Positions 7,524 to 16,520 of a stretch of DNA of 64,000 nucleotides are shown in pieces; positions within the stretch are counted from its first letter, which is position 1, and each line of letters begins with the position of its first letter. The translations under genes and the position numbers were made by a program. Source of the DNA: Gammaproteobacteria bacterium (GTDB lineage Bacteria; Pseudomonadota; Gammaproteobacteria; Ga0077536); assembly GCA_016209015.1 (NCBI GenBank), contig JACQWY010000012.1, positions 16,462 through 80,461 of the forward strand. Direction: 5' to 3'. The notes beneath the pieces were generated by a model. It had not been told where the DNA came from, made no database searches, and saw only the letters and a list, made by a program, of their open reading frames with translations.

Positions 7524-10500
7524 ATGTCCCGTTTCTCGATCCGTTATCCCTATTTCGTCATCGTCGCCTGCCTGCTCGTGCTCGTGCTCGGCGCGACGAG
7601 CCTCGTGCGCATGCCGGTCGATCTGTTCCCGAAGATCGACATCCCGGTCGTGGTCGTCGCGACGTTCTTCAACGGCATGCCGCCGGAGCAGATCGAGAAC
7701 GACATCACCGGCCGTTTCGAGCGCTTCTTCACGCTCGGCAGCGGCATCGATCACATCGAATCGCGCTCGCTGCCTGGCGTGAGCCTCATCAAGGTCTACT
7801 TCCAGCCCGGCACGAACGCGGATTCCGCGGTGACGACGATTTCGAACCTCGCGATGGCGAACCTGCGCAAGCTCCCGCCCGGCACGCTGCCGCCGGTCGT
7901 GCTGAAGTTCGACGCCTCGAGCCTGCCCGTCTGCCTCATCACGCTCAAGGGTGAGGGCATGAACGAAACGAAGCTCCGCGATACCGGGCAGTACGACCTG
8001 CGCAATCAGATCGCGAACGTGCCCGGCGCCTCGGTGCCGCAGCCCTTCGGCGGGCGCTATCGCCAGATCATGGTCTACGTCGATCCGTTGAAGCTGGAGG
8101 CGCATCAGCTCTCCGTGATGGACGTCGTGCGCGCGGTGAACGACTCCAATCTCATCCTGCCGGCCGGCGACGTCGTGGTCGGCCCTTACGATTACAACCT
8201 CTACACGAACAGCCAGCTCCGCGACATCGCGGACATCAACCGCCTGCCCCTGAAGACCGTCGGCAACGCCTCGGTGATGGTGGCCGACGTCGGCGAGGCC
8301 CGCGACGACGCCCAGCGCCAGACGAGCGTCGTGCGCGTCGACGGTCAGCGCTCCGTGTATCTGCCGGTGCTGAAGCAGGGCGGCGACGCGAACACGATCG
8401 CCGTCGTCGACGGCATCCGGAACGCGCTCGCGAAGCTCGTCGACGTGCCGCGCGAGCTCGTCGCGAAAGTCGTGTTCGATCAGTCGCAGTTCGTGAAGAC
8501 GGCGATCGAGAATCTGCTGCACGAGGGCGCGATCGGTCTCGTGCTGACCGGGCTCATGATCCTGCTCTTCCTCGGCAGCCTGCGCGCGACAGCGGCGGTG
8601 TTCCTGTCGATTCCCTTGTCGGCGCTCGCGACGTTCTTCGCGCTCTCGCTCGGGGACGGCACCGTGAACTCGATGGTGCTCGGCGGCCTCGCGCTCGCGT
8701 TCTCGCGCCTGATCGACAACTCCGTGGTCGTGCTCGAGAACATTTTCCGCCACATCGAGCTCGGCGAGACGCCGGCCGTCGCGGCGGAGAAGGGCGGGCG
8801 CGAGGTCGCGCTGCCGGTGCTCGCCGCGACGCTGACGACGGCCGTCGTGTTCTTCCCCGTGACGCTGCTCTACGGCGTGAGCCGCTTCCTGTTCGTCGCG
8901 CTGGCGCTCGCCGTCGTGCTCTCGCTCTTCGCGTCGTATGTCATTGCGCTTTCCGTCGTGCCGCTCTATTGCGCGAAGCTCGTCACGAACGAAGCCGTGC
9001 ATGGCGCCGGCTCGCGTTTCAACCGCTGGTTCAACGGCCGCTTCGAGGCTTTTCTCGGCCGTTACGACGGCGCGGTGCGCTGGACGATCGCGCGGCCGCT
9101 CGCGACGCTCTCGGCGCTGCTCGGCGCGGCGCTGCTGTGCGGCGGGTTCCTGCCGCAGCTCGGCGTCGCCTATTTTCCGCGCACCGATCCCGGCCAGTTC
9201 GTCATCAACCTGAAAGCGCCGACGGGGTCGAGCCTCGCCGGGACCGAGGCGCTCGTCGCGCGCGTCGAACGCATCGTGCGCGAGGTCGTGCAGCCCGCGG
9301 ACCTCGACGTCGTCGTCTCGAATATCGGATCGACGCCGGGCTTCTCCTCGATCTACACGAGCAACTCGGCCTCGCACAGTGCGTTCGTGCAGGCGAGCCT
9401 GAAGCACGAGCACGCGATCGGCAGCTACGAATACATGGACCGCGTCCGCGCGCGCCTGCGGCGGGAGCTGCCGCAGCTCGCGATCTATTTCCAGTCGGGC
9501 GGGCTCGTCGATGCCGTGCTGAATCTCGGGCTCCCGACCCCGATCGACGTCCAGCTCTCGGGATCGAACGTGAAGTCCGTGCATGCCGCGGCCGCGGCGC
9601 TCGCCGCGAAGTTCAAGGCGATTCCAGGCGTGAGTGACGTGCTGATCCCGCAGGACGTCGATGCGCCGGCACTGCGGCTCGAGATCGATCGCGTGCGCGC
9701 GGCCGAGCTCGGCCTCTCGCAGAAGGAAGTCGTCAGCAACGTCATCACGGCCCTGACCTCGAACGCCATGATCGCGCCGAGCTACTGGGTCGACGAGCGG
9801 AGCGGCAACGACTATCTGCTCACCGTGCAGTACCCGGACGATCTCGTGAAGGATCTGCCTGATCTCGAGGCCATCCCGATCCGCTCGCACGATCGCCGGC
9901 AGTCGGCCCGCCTCGGGGCGGTCGCGAAGCTGACCCGCATCGAGGCTCCGACCGAGGTGGACCACTATCAACTGCGGCGGGTCATCGACGTCTACCTCGC
10001 GCCGGCCGGCGAGGACGTCGGGCGCATTGCCGCGGCGGTCGACGACATCGTCGCGAAGACCGCGCTGCCCGCCGGCGTGCGCGTCGCGCTGCGCGGCTCG
10101 GTGCAGAACATGCGCGCCTCGTTCGCGAGCTTCGGCTTCGGCCTCCTGCTCTCGGTCGTGCTCGTCTACCTCATCCTCGTCGCCCAGTTCGCGTCCTTCC
10201 TCGACCCGCTGATCATCCTGCTCGCGATCCCGACCGGGCTCGCCGGCGTGCTCGTCACGCTCGTCGCGACCGGCACGACCCTGAACGTGATGTCGCTCAT
10301 GGGCGTCGTGATGATGGTCGGCATCGTGGTCTCGAACAGCATCCTCATCGTCGAGTTCACGCGGCGGCTGCGCGCGGACGGCGTGCCGCTCGTGGAAGCC
10401 GTCGCCGTCGCCTGCCGCGTGCGCCTGCGGCCCGTGCTCATGACCTCGCTCGCGACGCTCTTCGGGCTCATCCCCATGGCCGCGAAGCTCGGCACGGGCT

Positions 10501-10670
10501 CGGAGGCCTACGCACCGCTCGCCCGCGCCATCATCGGCGGCCTCGGCGTGTCCGTCGTGACCACGATCTTCATCGTGCCGGTCGCCTATTACCTCTGCTA
10601 CCGGGGGCGCGCGGAACGCGCTGCGCCGCTGCCGGGCCCACTTGCCGAATCCACGGAATCCCCTGCCTGA
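7524..10670 (+). CDS. RND efflux pump inner-membrane permease (HAE1/AcrB-type)
   Basis: 1048 aa, the usual length. It starts with a typical RND N-terminus (MSRFSIRYPYFVIVACLLVLVLG) and has two repeats of large periplasmic porter loops and membrane bundles. Segments such as LFLGSLRATAAVFLSIPLSA, VLVYLILVAQFASFLDPLII and FGLIPMAAKLGTGSE are diagnostic. In the TM4 proton-relay site the AcrB Asp-Asp pair reads Asp398-Asn399 (LIDNSVVVLEN), and the TM10 Lys position reads Ser937 (VVSNSILIVEF). The coupling chemistry may therefore differ from AcrB. The substrate is unknown. It is translated with the downstream channel gene, which it overlaps by one base. Confidence 0.93.
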   Translation: MSRFSIRYPYFVIVACLLVLVLGATSLVRMPVDLFPKIDIPVVVVATFFNGMPPEQIENDITGRFERFFTLGSGIDHIESRSLPGVSLIKVYFQPGTNADSAVTTISNLAMANLRKLPPGTLPPVVLKFDASSLPVCLITLKGEGMNETKLRDTGQYDLRNQIANVPGASVPQPFGGRYRQIMVYVDPLKLEAHQLSVMDVVRAVNDSNLILPAGDVVVGPYDYNLYTNSQLRDIADINRLPLKTVGNASVMVADVGEARDDAQRQTSVVRVDGQRSVYLPVLKQGGDANTIAVVDGIRNALAKLVDVPRELVAKVVFDQSQFVKTAIENLLHEGAIGLVLTGLMILLFLGSLRATAAVFLSIPLSALATFFALSLGDGTVNSMVLGGLALAFSRLIDNSVVVLENIFRHIELGETPAVAAEKGGREVALPVLAATLTTAVVFFPVTLLYGVSRFLFVALALAVVLSLFASYVIALSVVPLYCAKLVTNEAVHGAGSRFNRWFNGRFEAFLGRYDGAVRWTIARPLATLSALLGAALLCGGFLPQLGVAYFPRTDPGQFVINLKAPTGSSLAGTEALVARVERIVREVVQPADLDVVVSNIGSTPGFSSIYTSNSASHSAFVQASLKHEHAIGSYEYMDRVRARLRRELPQLAIYFQSGGLVDAVLNLGLPTPIDVQLSGSNVKSVHAAAAALAAKFKAIPGVSDVLIPQDVDAPALRLEIDRVRAAELGLSQKEVVSNVITALTSNAMIAPSYWVDERSGNDYLLTVQYPDDLVKDLPDLEAIPIRSHDRRQSARLGAVAKLTRIEAPTEVDHYQLRRVIDVYLAPAGEDVGRIAAAVDDIVAKTALPAGVRVALRGSVQNMRASFASFGFGLLLSVVLVYLILVAQFASFLDPLIILLAIPTGLAGVLVTLVATGTTLNVMSLMGVVMMVGIVVSNSILIVEFTRRLRADGVPLVEAVAVACRVRLRPVLMTSLATLFGLIPMAAKLGTGSEAYAPLARAIIGGLGVSVVTTIFIVPVAYYLCYRGRAERAAPLPGPLAESTESPA

Positions 10671-11968
10671 TGCCCATGAAACTTCGCGCCGCGCTGCTCC
10701 TTGCGCTGGCCTGTGTCGCGCCGGTCGTCACTGCCGATGAACTGCCCGATCTCACGCTCGCCGGGGCCCGCGCCATGGCGCTCGACCAGCAGCCGCGGCT
10801 CGTCGCGGCCGAGCGCGCCGTGCAGGCGGCGGAGGCGGCGATGCGCGTCGCACGGGCCGATTACTTCCCGCAGATCCAGGGCAACGTCACGGCCGCCGGC
10901 ACCGACGCCGAGACGCTCGATGCGCGGATCGCCGCGGGCGGGCTGAACAATCCGACGGTGCTGCCGCGCGAATCGAACGGCGTGCTCATCGACCAGCTCG
11001 TCACGGATTTCGGACGCACGAACGCGCTCGTCGCGAGTGCCGGGGACACGCGGGTCTCGCGCGAGCGCCGGCTCGACGCGGCGCGGGCGACGGTGCTGCT
11101 CGACGTGACGCGGGCGTTCTACGGCGCGCTCGCCGCACAGGCCGTGCTGACGGTCGCGGAGCAGACGCTCGCGTCACGGGAATTGCTCCTCGAGCGCGTG
11201 ACGACGCTCGCGAAGAACAAGCTGAAATCCGACCTCGACGTGAGCTTCGCGGCCGTCGGCGCGGAGCAGGCGCGACTGCTCGCGCTGCGCGCACGCAACG
11301 CGCTCGACGGGGCGTTCGCGCAGCTCGCCGCGGCCATCGGGCAACGCGACGCGCGCCGCTACCGGCTCGTCGAGGCGGGGGAAGCCCCGGCACCCGAGCC
11401 CGACGTCGGTCCGCTGCTCGCCGCGGCGATCGACGCCCGCCCAGAGCTCGCGAGCCTGCGCGCGGACCACGCGGCGGCGCTGAAGCTCGTGGCGGCCGAG
11501 CACGATCGCAATTATCCGACCGTGAAGTTCCTCGCCGCGGCCGGCGTGACGCCGGTCGGCGACAAGCGCTTCGACGACACCTATGCGGCGGCAGGACTGA
11601 ACCTCAGCGTGCCGCTGTTCGCCGGGGGCCGCTACCGGGCGCTGGAAGACGAAGCGCGGGCGCGGGCCGAGGGCGTCGAGGCGACGCTCGGCGACGAGGA
11701 GAACCGCGTCGTGCGCGACGTCCGCCTCGCCTGGCTCAACGCGCGCACCGGCTACGAGGCGCTCGCCGTCACGGAGCGCCTCGCACGCCACGCGGCAAGG
11801 GCGCTCGAGCTCGCGCAGTCGAGCTACGGTATCGGCATGAGCTCGATCATCGAGCTCGCACAGGCCGAGCTCAATGCCACCGAAGGCGAGATCGCTCACG
11901 ACCGGGCGAAGTACGAATACGGCGTCGCGCTCGCCGCGCTGGATTTCGAGCTCGGGCGTCTGCGCTGA
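10670..11968 (+). CDS. TolC-family outer-membrane efflux channel
   Basis: 432 aa. An N-terminal signal peptide (MPMKLRAALLLALACVAPVVTA) is followed by two OEP repeats with the usual helical pattern, for example LTLAGARAMALDQQPRLVAA near the start and LNLSVPLFAGGRYRALEDEA about two thirds in. Its ATG overlaps the pump TGA (TGATG); a second ATG six bases later is an equally good start. It completes the tripartite efflux system. No terminator is obvious after it. Confidence 0.92.
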   Translation: MPMKLRAALLLALACVAPVVTADELPDLTLAGARAMALDQQPRLVAAERAVQAAEAAMRVARADYFPQIQGNVTAAGTDAETLDARIAAGGLNNPTVLPRESNGVLIDQLVTDFGRTNALVASAGDTRVSRERRLDAARATVLLDVTRAFYGALAAQAVLTVAEQTLASRELLLERVTTLAKNKLKSDLDVSFAAVGAEQARLLALRARNALDGAFAQLAAAIGQRDARRYRLVEAGEAPAPEPDVGPLLAAAIDARPELASLRADHAAALKLVAAEHDRNYPTVKFLAAAGVTPVGDKRFDDTYAAAGLNLSVPLFAGGRYRALEDEARARAEGVEATLGDEENRVVRDVRLAWLNARTGYEALAVTERLARHAARALELAQSSYGIGMSSIIELAQAELNATEGEIAHDRAKYEYGVALAALDFELGRLR

Positions 11969-12106
11969 CAGGGCTGACCGTCCGAAAGCGCGACCGACGC
12001 GCCTCCTGTGCCGGCACCGCCTGCGAGCGCCGGGTTTCAAGCTTCCCCGCTCGATGCCGCTAGACCGGCCCAGGAGTCCGGGCGCCGCCCGGCACGGGAG
12101 CCTGTC

Positions 12107-13000
12107 GTGGCGAATAACGAGGAGCCGTCCGCGCGGACGAACGAAGCCGACCCGGCCCGGACGCCGGCGCCGCGTCCTGCCCGCCGTTACGGCCACGCCT
12201 ACGAGGCCGCGAACATCTTCGGCGACGACGCCTACAGCGGCGAGCCCGATCCCGGCGCCGAATACTGGCCGGTGCCGTGGTCCGATCTCATGATGACGAT
12301 GTTCGTGCTGTTCGCGGTGCTGATCTCCGTGCGCGGTCTCCTGCCCCAGGAAGAAGTGCGCACCACGCCGCGCGCGGCCGCCCAGCACGAGGCGCCGGCG
12401 CGGACCGAGACGAAAGTGGAGAGGAAGGTCGAGCCGCAGCCCGTGCCGCAGCGTTACGAAGTGGAGCGGGAGAAGCTCCGTCCGCAGGAAACACCGCCCG
12501 CGCACTTCACGGAGGCGCCGCCGCTGCACATCGACGTCTACGGCCGCAGCCAGGACGCGGTGCGCGAAGCCGCGCTGAAGGACGTCGACATCCGTGTGCT
12601 CGCCGATCAGTCCGTGAAGGTGAGCGTCCAGGGCCCGATGCTGTTCGATCTCGGCAAGGCCGATCTCAAGAACGACATGCGCCAGTTCCTCGACCGCCTC
12701 GCGGGCATCATCGCGGACACGCCTTACGTCGTGCACATCGTCGGTCACACGGACGACCATCCCATCAACACGCAGCAGTACCCGAGCAACTGGGAGCTGT
12801 CTCTGGTGCGCGCGAGCCGCGTCGCACGCTATCTCATCGACGCCGGACACATCGATCCGGCGCGCTTCGTCGTCATCGGCCGCGGCCAGTACGCGCCGAC
12901 GGTGCCGAATGCCGACGACCAGGGGCGGGCGCTGAACCGCCGCGTCGAAATCATCATCACGCGCAATACGTCCACCGAAGCGCCCGGAGCCGTGTTATGA
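12107..13000 (+). CDS. MotB-like OmpA-domain stator protein
   Basis: 297 aa from a GTG at 12107 preceded by GGGAG with 6-bp spacing. A longer frame exists upstream but lacks this site. The cytoplasmic N-terminus (1-57) is followed by one membrane helix with an acidic residue at its start, PWSDLMMTMFVLFAVLIS. Asp60 sits where MotB proteins carry the proton-binding Asp. A Pro/Glu-rich linker (75-125) leads to a C-terminal OmpA/MotB peptidoglycan-binding domain (about 170-290) with GHTDDHPINTQQYPSNWELS and NRRVEIIITR. It should anchor a proton-driven stator to the cell wall. It overlaps the MotA-like gene as ATGA, and the order B then A is the reverse of motAB. Confidence 0.85.
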   Translation: MANNEEPSARTNEADPARTPAPRPARRYGHAYEAANIFGDDAYSGEPDPGAEYWPVPWSDLMMTMFVLFAVLISVRGLLPQEEVRTTPRAAAQHEAPARTETKVERKVEPQPVPQRYEVEREKLRPQETPPAHFTEAPPLHIDVYGRSQDAVREAALKDVDIRVLADQSVKVSVQGPMLFDLGKADLKNDMRQFLDRLAGIIADTPYVVHIVGHTDDHPINTQQYPSNWELSLVRASRVARYLIDAGHIDPARFVVIGRGQYAPTVPNADDQGRALNRRVEIIITRNTSTEAPGAVL

Positions 13001-13815
13001 CCGCAAACAACTGGATCGGCGTCGCGCTGTGCGTGTGCGTCTACCTCGCGACCTTCGTGCTCGCCGGCAACTCCGGCATGATGATCAACGGCCTCGGACT
13101 CGCGACCGTGATCTCGGGGACGCTCGGCGCGATGTTCCTGAGTTATCCGTCCCCGCAGCTCGTGGCGGCGCTGCGCGTGGCGCGCAACACCTACACGGGA
13201 AGCGCGCTGACCCCGGAGCGCATCGTCGAAATCCTGCAGCAGCTCGCGATCCGTACCCGCAGCAAGGGCGTCATCGCGCTCGAGGACTTCCGTGAGCGCA
13301 CGACGGTGATGTTCCTGAAGCGCGCGCTGCAGCTCCTCGCCGACGGCTTCAAGGACGACGAGATCAGCGAGATGCTGCACTCGGAGATGTTCCACTTCCG
13401 CCATCGCCGTCTCGCCCACGAGCGTCTGTTCCGCCACGCCGCGAAGCTCGCGCCGGCGTTCGGCGTGGCCGGCAGCGTCATCGGGCTCATCGCGATGCTC
13501 TCGGGCATCAACGATCCGCGCGTCATCATCGCCACCGTGCCGATATCGCTCACTGCGACGCTCTACGGCATCGTCCTCGCGAACTTCTTCCTGAGCCCGA
13601 TCGCCGAGAGCATCCACGCGCGCACCGATCGCGAGCTCCTGATGCAGAAGCTCATCACGGACGGCGTGATCAACATCCGCAATGAATCGAATCCGCTGCG
13701 CCTCGCCATGAAGCTCGAATCCCTGCTGACGCCGTCGGCGCGGGCGAACGAGAACGCGAGCATCGAGGAGTTGCGCGAGCGCATCCGCAATCTGCATGCG
13801 GAGCAGAGCATGTGA
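12997..13815 (+). CDS. MotA-like proton channel subunit
   Basis: 272 aa, start fixed by the ATGA overlap. Four membrane segments: about 5-24, 29-48, 152-172 and 183-203. A cytoplasmic loop lies between segments 2 and 3, and a cytoplasmic tail (RTDRELLMQKLITDGVINIRNESNP) resembles MotA/PomA. The helix-3 region reads AFGVAGSVIGLIAMLSGINDP, typical of the family. Together with the upstream protein it should form a proton-conducting stator. No flagellar genes are in the window, so it could drive a flagellum encoded elsewhere or another machine. It is too short to be a ZorA protein. Confidence 0.87.
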   Translation: MTANNWIGVALCVCVYLATFVLAGNSGMMINGLGLATVISGTLGAMFLSYPSPQLVAALRVARNTYTGSALTPERIVEILQQLAIRTRSKGVIALEDFRERTTVMFLKRALQLLADGFKDDEISEMLHSEMFHFRHRRLAHERLFRHAAKLAPAFGVAGSVIGLIAMLSGINDPRVIIATVPISLTATLYGIVLANFFLSPIAESIHARTDRELLMQKLITDGVINIRNESNPLRLAMKLESLLTPSARANENASIEELRERIRNLHAEQSM

Positions 13816-13892
13816 CGGCGCGCGCGCCGATGCCGTCAAGGCGGCCGTCACCCGGCCGCTAAAGTTCCGCGTACCTCGAGTGACAATGGAAC

Positions 13893-14717
13893 ATGTCAGA
13901 ACCCGCTCTCCAGCTCTCTGAACCTCCGGTCTCGGTCCTGACCTTCGTGGTCGGACACTCGCAGTGCGCGCTCGACGTGCGCCGCGTGCTGTTCCTCGCC
14001 GAGTACCGTAACGAAGCGCGACAAGTGCCTGTCACCGCGCCGGGGATGGTCGGTCTGATTTCGGCGCGGGGCCAGTACGTGCCGCTCTACGACCTCGCCG
14101 GTATCCTGGGCGTCCTGTCGCTCGGCGCGGAAAAGCGCGAGCTCATCGCCCTGATGATCGCGCGCGAGCAGGATCACGTGGCCTGGCTCGATGCCCTGCG
14201 CGACGCGCTCCATTCCGGCAAGACGTTCGAGAAGACGACCGACCCCCACGCCTGCGCTTTCGGGCGCTGGTACGACAGCTTCCACACCGACGACGAGGAA
14301 TTGAGCGAAACCCTGAAAGCGTTCGACGAGCCGCACCGCGCGATTCACGCGCTCGGCCGGCGCCTGCTCGACCTCGCGCAAGACGGGCATCGCGACCGTG
14401 CGCTCGATTCCCTGCGGGTCGACGGGATCACGATCCTCGATCGCCTGCGGGCTTTGTTCGGCGTCGCGCGTGACCGGCTCGAGTCGAGCATCCGCCCGGT
14501 CACGATCCTCGTCGCCGACGCGGCGGGCCGGCCGCAGTTCGCCTGGCTCGTCGACCGCATCCACCAGGTACGCGAGTTCCCGCCCGAGGCGATCCACGGC
14601 CCTGAAGCCGTCGGCGTGGTGCTCCCGGCCGAGAGTCTCATGCGCGGCATGTTGCGCGACGGCACAGGCGATTTCCTGTGGCTCGATCCGCCGCTCGCGG
14701 GCGCAACCCGGCTCTGA
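13893..14717 (+). CDS. CheW-like protein with an inserted CZB zinc-binding domain
   Basis: 274 aa. Residues 10-93 and about 200-268 look like the two halves of a CheW domain (FVVGHSQCALDVRRVLFLAE, GLISARGQYVPLYDLAG, and the C-terminal half with FAWLVDRIHQVREFPPEAI). Between them lies a helical insert of about 105 residues with the CZB pattern: His95 in HVAWLDALRDAL, Cys121 in CAFGRWYDSF, then His148 and His152 in EPHRAIHAL. CZB domains bind zinc and sense zinc or hypochlorite in chemoreceptors and cyclases. The protein could let a metal or oxidant signal modulate a CheA array. It follows the MotB/MotA pair by 78 bp. Confidence 0.83.
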   Translation: MSEPALQLSEPPVSVLTFVVGHSQCALDVRRVLFLAEYRNEARQVPVTAPGMVGLISARGQYVPLYDLAGILGVLSLGAEKRELIALMIAREQDHVAWLDALRDALHSGKTFEKTTDPHACAFGRWYDSFHTDDEELSETLKAFDEPHRAIHALGRRLLDLAQDGHRDRALDSLRVDGITILDRLRALFGVARDRLESSIRPVTILVADAAGRPQFAWLVDRIHQVREFPPEAIHGPEAVGVVLPAESLMRGMLRDGTGDFLWLDPPLAGATRL

Positions 14718-14789
14718 GCCCCCACCGTCGATCGCGGTGACGCGACGGACGACGCCGCCACGGCGGCGCGCGCCGCGTCCCCCGTCTCG

Positions 14790-14820
14790 AGGAAGCTCCG
14801 GAAGAGTTCAGAGCGTCCTC
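14790..14820. repeat. Modular hairpin repeat, short copy (copy a)
   Basis: A 31-bp degenerate copy of the first hairpin of the dispersed repeat family: AGGAAGCTC...AGAGCGTCCT with mismatches near the loop. It lies between the convergent cheW-like and porin genes and touches the porin stop codon (14819-14821). It may act as a bidirectional 3' end structure. Confidence 0.6.
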
Positions 14821-16381
14821 AATACTTGAACTCGAGATTCAGGAACCACGCGTGGATGTCGTCCGGCACGGCATTCGCGACCGCGATCGGCGTGACGCCC
14901 GGCGTCGCCGGAAACGTGAACTGGTCCTGCGAATAGACGAGGTGCTGGGTGTCGAGCGCGAAGCGCAGGTACTTGCTGTAGTCGTAGGCGACGCCGCCGA
15001 CGAAGCGCTCGAAGTCGAAGGGATCCACGGCGACGTGCGTGTTCGGCAGGAAGCGCTGATAGGTGCCGAACAGCGTGAACGGCGTCGCGCCGATCCGGTA
15101 CCTGCCGAAGAAGTCGTAGCCTTCCTGCCGGCTCGAGCCGGTGTTCAGCACGCCGTTCGCGAGTGCCGCGAGGCCCGCGTAGCCTGTCGCCACGCCGAAC
15201 ACGTCGCCCGGGCCGCTGCCCGAGAACAGATTACCCGGCGTGAACGCATTGCGGCCCCAGTCGTATTCGCCGGCGAGCGCCCAGGCCTCGCTCGCGTAGT
15301 GCACGAGGAACGCGCCGCGCTCGAGGTCCGAATCCGGACCGCGGAACGGCGTAGTGATGGTCGTGTCGGGTGTCGCGTTACCGTGCCCGCGATCGTAGAA
15401 CGCGGTGACGCCCAGTCCATTGAAGCGCCCGGTGTAGCCGAAGGGATAATACGAGAGCCGCACCATCGCCTGCTTCTCCGCACTCTGCTCGAACGCGCGG
15501 AACGAGGCGTTGTCGTAGATGCCCACGTCGTAGTCGAGATACTTCGTGCCACCGAACGCGATCGGCCCCTGCGCCGAGAGCCCGGCCTGCGTCGAGGACA
15601 GGCCCGTGTAGTTCCAGGGCACGAGGTTCACGAAGCGGAAGCCGTACAAGGCTTCCTGCCAGTCGATGAACGGATTCATCTGCTGGCCGAGCGTGAGGGT
15701 GTCGCCCCGCAGCGCGGGAATGTCCTGGAACGCTTTGTTGTACTGCAGATAGGCGTATTTCAGGCGGAAGTTCAGGTTGCCGTCGAGATTGCTGCCGATG
15801 GCGGCGCTGCGTCCCGATTTGTCGGCGCCGCTCGCGCCGACGGCACGATAGATGTTCGGCGTCAGTCGGATCAGCCAGTCGTCGTCCGGCGTGAACAGGA
15901 AGTTCAGGTACGCGCGAGTGACGTCGAAGGCATTGAAACCGTCGTTGCCCGGACCCGGCGGGTTCACCTGCGTGAGGAACTGTGGACCGAAGCCCGTGTT
16001 CTGGTACATGCCCCAGTCGGCATAGACGAGCGTCGAGAGCTTGACGTGGTTCACCCACGACGCCGGCCCGGCATCCGCCGCGACGGGTGCGGGCGCAGGC
16101 GCGGGCGCGTCGGCGGCGACACTCGCGACAGCGCCCGACACTGCGGGCGCTGCGGCTGCCGGCGCCGCGGGCGCGGCGATCGCGCCGGCGAGCGCTGCGG
16201 CATCGTAAGTCGCACCGCCGAGCTTCAAGGGCACACGGCCTGGCCCCGGCTGCAGGAAGACCTGCGCGGTCTGGCGATCGACCCACAGGACGAGCTCCTG
16301 CTGGGCGGCATGGGCGATTTGCGAGGCGAGCGTGCCGAGCAACGCGGCGACGATGGGTGCGCGGCGCGTGACGAAGAACAT
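14819..16381 (-). CDS. Outer-membrane porin (OprO/OprP-like)
   Basis: 520 aa. The start is MFFVTRRAPIVAALLG with a GGGGG run upstream; a signal peptide ends near AHA|AQQ. An Ala/Pro-rich linker (about residues 70-110) precedes a beta-barrel made of alternating strands with aromatic girdles, for example LNFRLKYAYLQYNKAF and PFIDWQEALYGFRFVNLVPW, and ends in the outer-membrane signature Phe-Lys-Tyr. Phosphate-selective-type porins have this layout; the substrate cannot be predicted. The low-complexity linker after a short N-terminal segment is somewhat unusual. Confidence 0.85.
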   Translation of the reverse strand: MFFVTRRAPIVAALLGTLASQIAHAAQQELVLWVDRQTAQVFLQPGPGRVPLKLGGATYDAAALAGAIAAPAAPAAAAPAVSGAVASVAADAPAPAPAPVAADAGPASWVNHVKLSTLVYADWGMYQNTGFGPQFLTQVNPPGPGNDGFNAFDVTRAYLNFLFTPDDDWLIRLTPNIYRAVGASGADKSGRSAAIGSNLDGNLNFRLKYAYLQYNKAFQDIPALRGDTLTLGQQMNPFIDWQEALYGFRFVNLVPWNYTGLSSTQAGLSAQGPIAFGGTKYLDYDVGIYDNASFRAFEQSAEKQAMVRLSYYPFGYTGRFNGLGVTAFYDRGHGNATPDTTITTPFRGPDSDLERGAFLVHYASEAWALAGEYDWGRNAFTPGNLFSGSGPGDVFGVATGYAGLAALANGVLNTGSSRQEGYDFFGRYRIGATPFTLFGTYQRFLPNTHVAVDPFDFERFVGGVAYDYSKYLRFALDTQHLVYSQDQFTFPATPGVTPIAVANAVPDDIHAWFLNLEFKY

Positions 16382-16520
16382 GAGAACCCCCTGGGTGGTA
16401 GTGACGACGTGCTGGTGTGAGAAGCGGGTGCGCGGCGGGGTTCCGCCGCGGCACGAAACCGTCATATATACGCAGCGGACAACGCCGCCGCGCCGACACG
16501 GATTGCGCCGATCAGCCGGT

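Noticed and set aside
7518..9971. 817-codon minus-strand frame opposite the RND pump
   Set aside because: Shadow frame; the plus-strand protein has clear RND features.
12107..13815. A Zorya-type anti-phage system
   Set aside because: The MotA-like protein lacks the long ZorA tail, and no ZorC, ZorD or ZorE gene is present.
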